A DNA stretch of 64,000 nucleotides from Candidatus Odyssella thessalonicensis L13 (GTDB lineage: Bacteria > Pseudomonadota > Alphaproteobacteria > Paracaedibacterales > Paracaedibacteraceae). The translations under genes were made by a program, and so were the position numbers. Where the stretch lies: the NCBI RefSeq assembly GCF_000190415.1, contig NZ_AEWF01000001.1, positions 434,001 through 498,000 of the forward strand. The letters run 5' to 3'. The notes beneath the pieces were generated by a model, which was not told the DNA's origin, did not search any database, and was given only the letters and a program-made list of their open reading frames with translations. This document shows positions 27,348 to 35,947 of this stretch, in pieces (the stretch's first letter is position 1; each line of letters opens with the position of its first letter).

Positions 27348-28076
27348 TTAAGATTTAATTGCGATTGCGCCCACGTGCTCTCGTCCATCAAACCTCACAT
27401 CTAAGGGATAGCGTGAAGAGACAGGCGAATAACCAATACGCTCAATATGAAAGCCTGAATTAACCAGTAATAAAGCTATATCCTCAATGTCGAGCAAGTT
27501 CATAAAAGAAGGTAAGTCTTCCGCACGCTCAGGCACCGTATTGGCCATATCCTTTAACAAACCAGGCCACGGTTTATTCTGAGCTCTAGCCGCTAGGTAA
27601 TGGGGGACAAATTCTTTAAAGTTGCCCATATATGGTGAGGAGACTAAGACAAAGAATTTACCCCCCGGTCTTATCCATTTAAAAATCTTATCTATTGAAC
27701 TTGGCAAAATTTCTGGGTCTAAGAAATTCAACATTCGTGATGAAAGAACGGCTCCTAGGCTGTTGTCCTCAATTGATAAGGCGTTGGGAAATGCCCCTGG
27801 CATCAAAGTCAGATTATTCTGCAGATTTTCAGGAGTATTTTGTAGAACGATGTCTAAGTGATCCTTTGATAAATCATTAGCAATCATAGTGGCTCCCTTT
27901 TTTAGGGCAGCAATGGTTGTCTTGCCATATGCTGTTCCTATTTCAAGACACGGATGCGAACATTGCCCGGCAAAATCGATGAAGGCCTCGTTATAAAATT
28001 CTGGTTCAGTATTCATATAACCCATCTTATTAAGAGTTACAATCAGCCCGTCTGTTTCTGGGGGAGTATTAATCAT
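27348..28076 (-). CDS. Class I SAM-dependent methyltransferase, copy B
   Basis: The 242-residue protein has exactly the length of copy A and the same motifs: LEIGTAYGKTTIAAL, MIANDLSKDHLD and IRPGGKFFVL. Long blocks are identical (the first 30 residues differ at only a few positions, and WPGLLKD, VPERAEDLP and DGREHVG are shared). Motif integrity suggests that both copies are functional. It sits 25 bases after the LysR gene and 17 before the transporter. Confidence 0.82.
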   Translation of the reverse strand: MINTPPETDGLIVTLNKMGYMNTEPEFYNEAFIDFAGQCSHPCLEIGTAYGKTTIAALKKGATMIANDLSKDHLDIVLQNTPENLQNNLTLMPGAFPNALSIEDNSLGAVLSSRMLNFLDPEILPSSIDKIFKWIRPGGKFFVLVSSPYMGNFKEFVPHYLAARAQNKPWPGLLKDMANTVPERAEDLPSFMNLLDIEDIALLLVNSGFHIERIGYSPVSSRYPLDVRFDGREHVGAIAIKS

Positions 28077-28101
28077 TTTATTTCCTTTTTAACTTTATTC
28101 A

Positions 28102-28998
28102 TTAGCCCTCGCCATATGCTTTATGAAATCTCGGCACCATAAAATGTTCAAAGGCTTGGACACGCTTTGATTTACTTAGGTAGTCTGGATATATGAGGTA
28201 ATTATCTAATATAGGAGCTTCAATATGCGTCAGTACAGGGACCAAGTTCATGTCCTTAAGCCCCGGATGCTCCCTAGAGGCTGCCGCGATACCAAAACCT
28301 TGCTCTGCTAACATTAGTCTGCCATTTGGGGTATTAATCGTTACATAAGGATTGCGACTCTCATTTCTTTTACATCCTAGGCTTAGATGCCAGTTCATTT
28401 GATGGAATCGATGCAGTTCATCTCCTATTCCAATTAAAGCGTGATGCTCTAAATCTTCAGGAGTCTCAGGCGTCCCGTATATTTCTAAATATTGGGGACT
28501 TGCATATAATTGAATATGATTCGTAAACAAATGCTTTTGTATGAGTCCTTTTCTTTCAGGAATAGGCGGACATAAAGCCACATTGACGTTTCCATAATCA
28601 AAATCGGGCAGTGTATCCATTCCGAAAATGCGTAAATTGATATCAGGATAAAGCTTCATAAATTCCGGTAAAAAGGGTGACAAATAAAAATTCACAATTC
28701 CTTGAGTTGCAAATACCCGCAGCTCCCCTTTTGGAGATTTATGCTCCTCTAAGATCTCATTTTCAACTTTTTCTATTCTTGAATAAACTAATTGTGCCAT
28801 ATTTAGAAGAGTCTGCCCTTCCTTTGTCAAAGAAACGCCGGTAGGATTACGATAGAAAAGCATGGTTTTCAATTGATGCTCAAGAAGAGAAATGCTCCGA
28901 CTGAGCGCGGAGATAGCAATTCCGAGTTCTTCTGAGGCTTTTTTAAAACTTTGATACTTTGCTACATAATAGAATGTCTTTAATCGATTCCATTCCAT
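28102..28998 (-). CDS. LysR-family transcriptional regulator, copy B
   Basis: The 298-residue protein has the same N-terminal helix-turn-helix as copy A (LKTFYYVAKYQSFKKASEEL, SALSRSISLLEHQL) and the ligand-binding domain. It heads the second cassette. The DNA-binding helices are nearly identical in the two copies, so each may bind both upstream elements. The ligand-binding domains are more different, which would let the copies answer different signals. Both inferences follow from the alignment only. Confidence 0.9.
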   Translation of the reverse strand: MEWNRLKTFYYVAKYQSFKKASEELGIAISALSRSISLLEHQLKTMLFYRNPTGVSLTKEGQTLLNMAQLVYSRIEKVENEILEEHKSPKGELRVFATQGIVNFYLSPFLPEFMKLYPDINLRIFGMDTLPDFDYGNVNVALCPPIPERKGLIQKHLFTNHIQLYASPQYLEIYGTPETPEDLEHHALIGIGDELHRFHQMNWHLSLGCKRNESRNPYVTINTPNGRLMLAEQGFGIAAASREHPGLKDMNLVPVLTHIEAPILDNYLIYPDYLSKSKRVQAFEHFMVPRFHKAYGEG

Positions 28999-29430
28999 AA
29001 GCTGTAATGGCCCTCCTATTTGCCGTCACTATACTCTAAATAAGAGTATTTATAAACCCTGCGCTGCTATTAGTAGCACTAACCACTGAGTGAGTGTTTT
29101 CTATTTTTGTTAACACCTATTATCATCTTTGAAATTTACATTTATAGGATCCGATATTATTCCTAATAATGTGGGTTTATAATATATTTTTTATCTAAAA
29201 ACCAGAGTTAGTAAAATTTATATATATAGATCTATGACATAATAAATATACTTTACTATTACACTATATTTTTTTGTTTCTGATTGCCGCTTAAGTTCTT
29301 TTGAAAAAATAAGGTTAAAAACAACAATATAACAAAGGGTAGGAACCCATAACCTCAGTTCACAGTATAAGCGAGGCGAGAGTATATTGATGTCTGTTTA
29401 ACGGTATTACTAGGAGAGAGGGTTGTAGAC
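28999..29430. other. Divergent intergenic region upstream of LysR copy B
   Basis: This 432-base region separates the LysR cassette from the plus-strand gene at 29431. Apart from the conserved element at 29074-29108 it is AT-rich with no recognisable gene. It should hold promoters in both directions. Confidence 0.5.
29074..29108 (-). promoter_or_regulatory. Conserved upstream element of LysR cassette copy B
   Basis: The segment starts TAGCACTAACCA and ends TGTTTTCTATTTTT and matches 25962-25996 without gaps. Its retention while flanking bases have diverged suggests a binding site. Confidence 0.5.
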
Positions 29431-30117
29431 ATGGGCAATACTTTAAATTTAAATTTACAGACTGGATTGAAGGCTTACATTAAATGCTGGAAATCAGAAG
29501 AATTGCTATTCTCCTATGGGTGCAAAGTAGTAAATACCGCTAAACAGACAGTTTTTCACCTCCATCAACTGGGAACAAATTTATCTATTGAAATGGGCCT
29601 AGAAGAACATACTGAGTGTCTTCGATTAAATAGTTTTCTTATTAAAGATAACGAAAGCTTGGAGAGAACTAGTGAGTCCTTGTATGATGCGGCTCTCATT
29701 GAACTGGTTTTACAAGCTCTTGATGTTATCTATTTCTGTGCTCATTATGGTAGCAAGCCAGAAGTTGCGTTCTTTTTGACCAAACAAGAAGCTGCCCAAC
29801 TTGATTTTTATAGCTATCTTTTCTCTGAAATTTCTATCATCAGTACTGCGGAAGGCAGAAGAAAGTTGTTAATTCTGCCTGCGTCAAAATATCATTACGA
29901 AGAATTTCTGGATGAGAAAGAGGATATTGAGAGCCAAGTCCAAAGAAGAATGTGGGTACAACAAAAATCTGATCCGCTTATCAGGCAATATTTACAGGTT
30001 GCTCGCTCCCACAAAGTCAGCTTCCTAAGTACTCTTTTAGAAAGAAAAGAGAAATTATCTGTATCTGAAAGCAATGTTGTTTCCTTTCCGCGACAATCCT
30101 TTTGTTCATTAGCTTAA
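29431..30117 (+). CDS. Protein of unknown function, cytosolic
   Basis: The 228-residue protein has no signal peptide and no membrane segment. It is a mixed alpha/beta protein; no known motif is visible. The ATG has GGAGAGAGGG about 10 bases upstream, a strong ribosome binding site. It precedes the three-gene regulatory operon at 30211 by 93 bases and could share its promoter. The C-terminal 60 residues are charged. I do not recognise a family. Confidence 0.65.
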   Translation: MGNTLNLNLQTGLKAYIKCWKSEELLFSYGCKVVNTAKQTVFHLHQLGTNLSIEMGLEEHTECLRLNSFLIKDNESLERTSESLYDAALIELVLQALDVIYFCAHYGSKPEVAFFLTKQEAAQLDFYSYLFSEISIISTAEGRRKLLILPASKYHYEEFLDEKEDIESQVQRRMWVQQKSDPLIRQYLQVARSHKVSFLSTLLERKEKLSVSESNVVSFPRQSFCSLA

Positions 30118-30210
30118 AGAGCCGATGATTGATGCTGTCTTAAACATAGGACTGAGCCTACCTAGGTTTAGGATTGTTTGCACCTAGATACCTAAAAAGG
30201 TGACCTTGTA

Positions 30211-30456
30211 ATGAGTGATAAAGCCTCCTCTATTCTAGAAACTTATATGGGCTTAAAACTTAAAAAAAGCCGAGAAGAATTAAATATTAGGCAATATCCC
30301 TTAGCTTCACTAGTGCAAACTGCCAATCACCAGCTTGGTGAGCATGAACTCGGAAAAGATAAGATTCCGCCTCACTGCTTAATTAAGTTATGGCGAATTT
30401 TAAGGGTTACCCCTAACTACTTTCTTGATGACAGTGCTCTGGAGATTCTGCAATGA
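30211..30456 (+). CDS. XRE-like helix-turn-helix protein
   Basis: The 81-residue protein follows the lambda-repressor-like pattern: GLKLKKSREEL (helix 1), a segment with QYPLASLVQTAN in the place of helices 2-3, HELGKDKIPPHCLIKLWRIL (helix 4) and VTPNYFL at the end, a frequent XRE ending. The recognition helix is degenerate, so DNA binding is probable rather than certain. AGGTG lies eight bases before the ATG. Its stop overlaps the start of the receiver-like gene by four bases, so the two are translationally coupled. Confidence 0.65.
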   Translation: MSDKASSILETYMGLKLKKSREELNIRQYPLASLVQTANHQLGEHELGKDKIPPHCLIKLWRILRVTPNYFLDDSALEILQ

Positions 30457-31451
30457 CCAACTTCCCTTACTGCCTCTTCCCAACTCAGGTCATTTGTCTA
30501 ACTAATGATGAAGCTTTTCTTGATGAGTTACATTCTCATAACCCTCAGCATACGAACACTTGGCATCTTATCACAGAGCCGCAAGCAGCCCTGAATTTCT
30601 TAAATTCGTCGAGCAAATCTAAAATTTTATTTGATCGGGTTCTCGAGAGTTGTGAACCCTTCTTAGATTATAATAGTGCCGGCTATCTTTATGAAGAGAT
30701 TTATAATTTAGACCGATTTCAAACAATCTCTTGTGTGCTGATTGATGAGCAAGTTCAAGGGGTAAGTGGACTTGATATCTGCCGTCAGATCACAGATCCC
30801 AACATTCAAAAGATCTTCCTTAACAGCACCTTAGAAGCGGAAACTGTTATAAATGCCTTCAATCACGGATGGATAAATTATTGCCTTCCTAGGAAAAGTT
30901 CTAATTTTCGAGATCATTTACAGCAAGTTATCAAACAAGCAGTATATAAATACTTTGAGAAAGTAACTGAAAAACATATGGAATCTTTACTTAAGCAATG
31001 GTTTCTAGACTCTCAGGAGATTTCTGCTTTAAAAGAGCCCTGTTTTAAAGATTATCTGAGTTCTCTGCTAAAAAAACACAATATTCAAGAATACTATCCC
31101 CTCGATTTAATGGGGAGCTTCTTACTGCTTGACATTCACGGACAAGTAAGTGCCTTATTAGCGTTTACAGATAATTCTCTGGCTCATCATATGCAAGATG
31201 CGCGATCAGCGCTTGAGAAAGAGCTAGATTTATGGGAGAGAGTTAGCCCGAACATCTTACCCTCATCTTTTTGTATACCTGCCCTTTATCATCCGATTTT
31301 TCATGATTTAGAGCCTTTTGTAGTGCCTGTCTATTCTCAAAGTTTTGGGCAACAGCATTACAATCTCGCCCTTGTCTCTCAGATTGGAAATCCGACTCCT
31401 TCTCTGAGAGACTTGGAAGTTCTTCACTTACAAGAAAGGAATCAAGAATGA
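30453..31451 (+). CDS. Response-regulator-like protein with divergent receiver domain
   Basis: The 332-residue protein has a receiver-like N-terminal half: VICLTNDEAFL (strand 1), SCVLIDEQVQGVSGLDICRQI (strand 3 with the Asp acceptor, but without the usual Met-Pro), KIFLNST (strand 4), AVxAFN-like VINAFNHGWINYCLPRKS (strand 5 with Lys). The pattern resembles the receiver proteins of Legionella-type bacteria. The second half has no recognisable output domain. It overlaps its upstream (XRE-like) and downstream (exported protein) partners by four bases each, so the three form one tightly coupled unit. Signal and partner kinase are unknown. Confidence 0.65.
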   Translation: MTNFPYCLFPTQVICLTNDEAFLDELHSHNPQHTNTWHLITEPQAALNFLNSSSKSKILFDRVLESCEPFLDYNSAGYLYEEIYNLDRFQTISCVLIDEQVQGVSGLDICRQITDPNIQKIFLNSTLEAETVINAFNHGWINYCLPRKSSNFRDHLQQVIKQAVYKYFEKVTEKHMESLLKQWFLDSQEISALKEPCFKDYLSSLLKKHNIQEYYPLDLMGSFLLLDIHGQVSALLAFTDNSLAHHMQDARSALEKELDLWERVSPNILPSSFCIPALYHPIFHDLEPFVVPVYSQSFGQQHYNLALVSQIGNPTPSLRDLEVLHLQERNQE

Positions 31452-32164
31452 AGAAACTTATCACTAGCTTATTATTATCTACAACACTTAGTCAAGCGCA
31501 AGCCCTTGATACCAATACTGCTTGGAAAGCACCCAACGTTTGGTCTCTCCCAAGACTCGAGCAAGAAAATCCTGAATTCCGAGCTGCCAAAGAGCAAGGG
31601 TTTACTGTTGTTAATGAGACGCCTGCCTTATCAAAGACAGACAATACAACAGTAACCGTGCAAGAGTTGCCTTCAGCCAATCAAGCTGAAGAAGTACCCT
31701 CAGCTTCTAGCGGCATAATCTCCGCAATCAAATTAGGCGCTGCCGGTGCTGGCTTAGCCGTTACCTATATGTATGGTCCCGCTGCACTTTTATGGGGAAC
31801 CTATTATGGGGCTTCTTATGCTTTAAATGTGATGGGTATAAGTGGTCTCACTGGTATTGCTGCGGCAACGAAATTGGGCATGATGGTGTCTCAATCCACC
31901 GCCGCACAAATGACTCTTGCAGCAACGGGAGGCTATATCGCCCAGTATGGAGCCGAGGCGGTGATTAAAGCTGGAAAATTGTCATTAGCTGGGGGCAAAT
32001 ATACGGCATCCAGCACTTGGTCGTTGGGCAATGCTGCTTATAATTACTTCTGGGGCAGTTCTTCTCCAAAGAAGGTACAGCAGGATGAATCTGTTGAGAT
32101 GAGACGCAATCGTCATCTTACAGCTGTCAAAAATCGCTTAAATAAAGCAGCGACAGCGGCCTAA
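31448..32164 (+). CDS. Exported, Gly/Ala-rich protein coupled to a receiver-like regulator
   Basis: The 238-residue protein has a signal peptide (MKKLITSLLLSTTLSQAQA) and a central region of two or three hydrophobic, Gly/Ala-rich stretches (residues about 90-180) that may insert in a membrane, followed by a basic tail with KNRLNK. The start overlaps the preceding stop (ATGA). An exported protein fused translationally to an XRE and a receiver gene is unusual; it could be the output, a sensed surface component or a membrane-active peptide. None of these is shown by the sequence. Confidence 0.65.
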   Translation: MKKLITSLLLSTTLSQAQALDTNTAWKAPNVWSLPRLEQENPEFRAAKEQGFTVVNETPALSKTDNTTVTVQELPSANQAEEVPSASSGIISAIKLGAAGAGLAVTYMYGPAALLWGTYYGASYALNVMGISGLTGIAAATKLGMMVSQSTAAQMTLAATGGYIAQYGAEAVIKAGKLSLAGGKYTASSTWSLGNAAYNYFWGSSSPKKVQQDESVEMRRNRHLTAVKNRLNKAATAA

Positions 32165-32391
32165 TCCCCCTCTGTAGAAACTCTCTCATGAGAATTTCTC
32201 TCCATAGAAGGGAAAACAGATAAATCGCTAATTTCCCCACGCTCTCGGTACCAAAATTCTAGTTAGGAAATTGAAATCCGCCTTCCCTTTTAATCTAAGA
32301 TTCTCAAAACCGTATCTTTTGTTAGAAACTTTAACCTTGATGAAGAGTATCATTATAAGAATACTCTCAAATAAAATAAGGGGGAATAGAT

Positions 32392-34626
32392 ATGAATAAA
32401 TTATTAAATAAATTTAAGAGAGCTGCTTTTCTTTGTGTCTCCTTAACAACTGTTAGTCTAGCGATGGAACGGCCAGAGCCTGTCTGCCCAATCGTGAACG
32501 AAAACCAATTATTTGAAATGCTATTTCAAGCACGCGATAATCAACAGCCTCAGGGCCTAAACATTTACCAAGAGCTCCCTTCCGGAGGAGAATGGAGATT
32601 GGAAGATCTAGGTTTAACGCGGGAGGAAGTGCTTCAAAAGTTAGACTCAGACAGAAAAACCCATTACGACGTTAATTACCTGATTGCAGATATAGAAGAA
32701 TTAAAGTTCTCAGAGCTTCTAGTTCTAAGTCCGGCTTTGGCAAATTATGCTAAGCAGATCCGAGACCAGGAATTCCATAAAGAGAATCCAGCTCCTCTAT
32801 CTTATACATGGAGTGACGATCACTTTGAATTAAAGTACCCTTTTCCAGGCATTACTGGTAGAAGATATACGAATCTTTTTGATCGTGCTAATCATGAAAA
32901 AAAAGACACTCTTAGATCTAACTTGCTCAAAGCTGCATTAAGAGTTGGACTACCCCCTTTAAATCTCAAATTTGCTTTAACTCCTAAGCTTGAAACTGGC
33001 AAAAGGGTGCGCATCGAGCTTCCGAAATTAGATGAGCCCACTCTTAGCGGGGGCACGCCACCTACTCCATCTCATCAGCAAGACAGGCTAGAGGGTGCCC
33101 ACGAAGGTCCCGAAATTACTAAGCAGAGGCCAGCAGAAGAAGCGCATCAACCCCCTAAGGAGGAAATAAAGCAATTACGAAAAGAAGGAGAACGCTTAAC
33201 TCAAAATGCCGTAGAAGAAATTAAAGAAGAAAGCAAACGGCTGCTAGAAAAAGGAATCAAAGCAATAAGAGAAATCAGGGAAAAAACAGCAAAAGGACTC
33301 GCTGAAGAGATAGAAGAGTTGAAAGTACAGCTAAATTCGGAAACGGAACTGTTGACTCATGAGGAGCTGGCACTTCAACATGATGAGAAAGTGGAGCCTC
33401 AAGACAAAGCCGAAGAAAAGCAGCTGGCTGAGAAAGAAGCTTGGCTTGCGAAAGAAGAGCTCAGACTTAAGGTGGAAGAAGCTCGTCTTATAGACGAAGA
33501 ACGTAAACTTAAGAAAGAAGAAGCTCGTCTTATCGAAGTAGAACATAAAATCACAGAAAAAGAAGCTCACCTTGCTATTGAACAAGCCCGCGAGCAACAA
33601 GAAGAAGAGCAACAAGCTCGGGAAGCAGAACGGGCGCGTCAGGAAACCCTTGCCCTGCAAGCCCGCGAAGAACAAGAGCGCCTTCGTAAAGCTGAAGAAG
33701 ACCTACGAGCTGCTCAGGAAGCAGAGCGTATTCGTCAGGCGACTCTTGCCCAACAAGTCCGCGAAGAAAACGAGCGTCGTCGTAAAGCTGAAGAAGACCA
33801 ACGGGCTGCTCAGGAAGCAGAGCGGGCTCGGCAGGCGACCCTTGCTCAACAAGCCCGAGAACAAGAGCGCCATCGTAAAGCTGAAGAAGACCTACGAGCT
33901 GCTCAGGAAGCAGAGCGTATTCGTCAGGCGACTCTTGCCCAACAAGTCCGCGAAGAAAACGAGCGTCGTCGTAAAGCTGAAGAAGACCAACGAGCTGCTC
34001 AGGAAGCAGAACGGGTGCGTCAAGAGACTCTCGTCCAGCAAGTCCGCGCCGAAGACGAGCGTCGTCGTAAAGCTGAAGAAGACCAACGAGCTGCTCAGGA
34101 AGCAGAACGGGTGCGTCAAGAGACTCTCGTCCAGCAAGTCCGAGAAGAAGAGCGTCATCGTAAAGCTGAAGAAGACCAACGGGCTGCTCAGGAAGCAGAA
34201 CGGATCCGCCAGGCGGCCCTTGCCCAGCAAGTCCGAGAAGAAGAGCGTCATCGTAAAGCTGAAGAAGACCTACGAGCTGCTCAGGAAGCAGAACGGATCC
34301 GCCAGGCGGCCCTTGCCCAGCAAGTCCGAGAAGAAGAGCGTCATCGTAAAGCTGAAGAAGACCAACGAGCTGCTCAGGAAGCGGAGCGTATCCGCCAGGC
34401 GGCCCTTGTCCAGCAAGCCCGCGCAGAAGAAGAGCGTCATCGTAAAGCTGAAGAAGACCAACGAGCTGCTCAGGAAGCAGAACGGATCCGCCAAGAGACT
34501 CTCGCCCAGCAAGCCCATGAAGCGCATGAAAGTCTAGGAGCAGTAGGAGCAATACAGCTTAATATGCACTCAACTGATAATGATAGACGGCAAGTTTTGT
34601 CATCTATTTTTTTAAGAAGAGGTTAA
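32392..34626 (+). CDS. Secreted coiled-coil protein with 31-32 residue tandem repeats
   Basis: The 744-residue protein has a signal peptide ending at SLAMERP (residue 24). Residues about 25-200 form a unique domain. Residues about 225-390 are an irregular charged coiled coil. Residues about 433-715 are nine tandem copies of a unit beginning KAEEDxRAAQEAERxRQ. The composition (Glu, Arg, Gln, Ala) and heptad-like spacing predict a long alpha-helical rod, as in TolA-like or surface fibrillar proteins. GGGG lies ahead of the ATG. The C-terminus is short (LGAVGAIQLN...) with no anchor motif. A surface rod or secreted spacer is a reasonable inference. Confidence 0.78.
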   Translation: MNKLLNKFKRAAFLCVSLTTVSLAMERPEPVCPIVNENQLFEMLFQARDNQQPQGLNIYQELPSGGEWRLEDLGLTREEVLQKLDSDRKTHYDVNYLIADIEELKFSELLVLSPALANYAKQIRDQEFHKENPAPLSYTWSDDHFELKYPFPGITGRRYTNLFDRANHEKKDTLRSNLLKAALRVGLPPLNLKFALTPKLETGKRVRIELPKLDEPTLSGGTPPTPSHQQDRLEGAHEGPEITKQRPAEEAHQPPKEEIKQLRKEGERLTQNAVEEIKEESKRLLEKGIKAIREIREKTAKGLAEEIEELKVQLNSETELLTHEELALQHDEKVEPQDKAEEKQLAEKEAWLAKEELRLKVEEARLIDEERKLKKEEARLIEVEHKITEKEAHLAIEQAREQQEEEQQAREAERARQETLALQAREEQERLRKAEEDLRAAQEAERIRQATLAQQVREENERRRKAEEDQRAAQEAERARQATLAQQAREQERHRKAEEDLRAAQEAERIRQATLAQQVREENERRRKAEEDQRAAQEAERVRQETLVQQVRAEDERRRKAEEDQRAAQEAERVRQETLVQQVREEERHRKAEEDQRAAQEAERIRQAALAQQVREEERHRKAEEDLRAAQEAERIRQAALAQQVREEERHRKAEEDQRAAQEAERIRQAALVQQARAEEERHRKAEEDQRAAQEAERIRQETLAQQAHEAHESLGAVGAIQLNMHSTDNDRRQVLSSIFLRRG
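33688..34536 (+). repeat. Tandem DNA repeat, 93-96 bases, about nine units
   Basis: Units begin with AAAGCTGAAGAAGAC and encode the KAEED repeat. Several adjacent units are nearly identical, which points to recent unequal crossing-over and makes the array length likely to vary between strains. Confidence 0.85.
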
Positions 34627-35092
34627 GTATTCTTCAAATTATGGGTAGTAGTTTATACAGTAGCCACGCTTTGCTTTCTACTACTATCCCAGTAGATCCT
34701 TGTAAATTTTCAGAGAATTTATAACGTTAATAATAAACAAACTAACAAAGCAACACAGATATATAACAAATTAGTAAAATTTTATTCAAATTCATTATTA
34801 ATACCAGAACTTTATTGTAATAATACAGAAATTATTTATTAGACAAATTGCAACAATTGATACATATTGTTTTCCGGAGCATGGAATCAGTGTGGAATTT
34901 GTTAGCGTTATTAATGCCCTAACGCTTCTCATCATCAATACATGGTTAGGTCTTTTCTAGCGTAGCTCAATAACAGTGGCTTACAATAGAAGGCTTGCAC
35001 CGGGGGAGTTTGATGAGTCTCTATAGAATTGATTCTTAATGCTGAAGCTTTGATAGGTATAAAGTTTGATAATTAATAATAGGAGCTTATAG
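34627..35092. other. Intergenic region, no gene seen
   Basis: This 466-base AT-rich stretch holds a small hairpin (AGCGTTA/TAACGCT at 34904-34926) and the upstream region of the next gene. I see no coding sequence. Confidence 0.45.
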
Positions 35093-35818
35093 ATGAGGAA
35101 AATTTACCTTACCTCTGCTTTACTAATGTCTCAGGTATGCAGTATGGATATACCTCAGCAAGAATTTAGAGGAAATTGGACAGAAACCTTTCAAACTACC
35201 ATAGGACCAATTATTCATACGCCAAACCATGTACAGTATGCTTACATGACAGGGGGAAGAGGAATTAGATTGGCTACCCCTAATGTGAATGGCGTACCCC
35301 TCCGTGATGCTTTAGACGTACAGACAAATTCTACGCGCGAAGAATTTACTGAAGCGCTTATGAGGGCGGGTATTTATGGTAATCCTGGGGATTATGAAAG
35401 GATTGTGCAGCAAAGAGAAGCAGCTCAACGTCAAGAAGCACAGCAAAGAAATGAGGACCTATTAAATCTGCTGCAAAGCGCCCTGCAAGAAGCTGTCACT
35501 GAAAGAGCCGCAGAGACTTCTAGCGATTCTGAAGATGAACAATCTGAAGGCGAAGAGGAAGTCAATCTAGGTGATTTTGAAGAACTTAGGCAAGGGCTGG
35601 ATGAAATTGTAGAAGAACTTCAGCATCAACAGCAGAACAATCTTGCCGTAGAACTCCAACGGCCAGAAATTAATCGTCTTGCTGCGGAAGCTGCAGAACG
35701 GCGACGTCAGGGGGCGGCTCCCGCTCTCACAGTACAGCCGGTGACAGTGCTAAATTCGAATTCAGCTAATGAAGACAGACAGGGCCGGGTTTCAGGGTGG
35801 TCATTAAGAAGGCGCTAA
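35093..35818 (+). CDS. Secreted protein of unknown function
   Basis: The 241-residue protein has a signal peptide (MRKIYLTSALLMSQ, then VCSMDIP) ending in the Ser-Met-Asp pattern. The N-terminal half is beta-rich with WTETFQTTIGP and GGRGIRLATP; the centre is Gln/Glu-rich coiled coil with an acidic Ser/Asp/Glu run (SSDSEDEQSEGEEE); the C-terminus is basic (GWSLRRR). No known family is recognised. TAGGAG lies upstream of the ATG. It sits between a repeat-rich secreted rod and an outer-membrane barrel. Confidence 0.68.
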   Translation: MRKIYLTSALLMSQVCSMDIPQQEFRGNWTETFQTTIGPIIHTPNHVQYAYMTGGRGIRLATPNVNGVPLRDALDVQTNSTREEFTEALMRAGIYGNPGDYERIVQQREAAQRQEAQQRNEDLLNLLQSALQEAVTERAAETSSDSEDEQSEGEEEVNLGDFEELRQGLDEIVEELQHQQQNNLAVELQRPEINRLAAEAAERRRQGAAPALTVQPVTVLNSNSANEDRQGRVSGWSLRRR

Positions 35819-35947
35819 AGAGCAGTTGCTAGAAATGAAACTTAAATATGGAAATCTTTGTTCTTATAGGAGTTTTCGTAACTTACAGAGAATGCTTAAA
35901 GATTTTCATAAACCAAACATACAAAATTTAAATTAAAGAGGATTATT

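Noticed and set aside
22968-28998. Insertion sequence or transposon carrying the duplicated cassette
   Set aside because: No transposase, terminal inverted repeats or target duplications are seen around either copy; simple tandem duplication explains the layout.
33572-34552. Long open frames on both strands over the coiled-coil repeat array
   Set aside because: They arise because a repeated codon pattern without stops stays open in other frames; they have no ribosome binding site or signal peptide, and the KAEED frame alone shows a sensible full protein.
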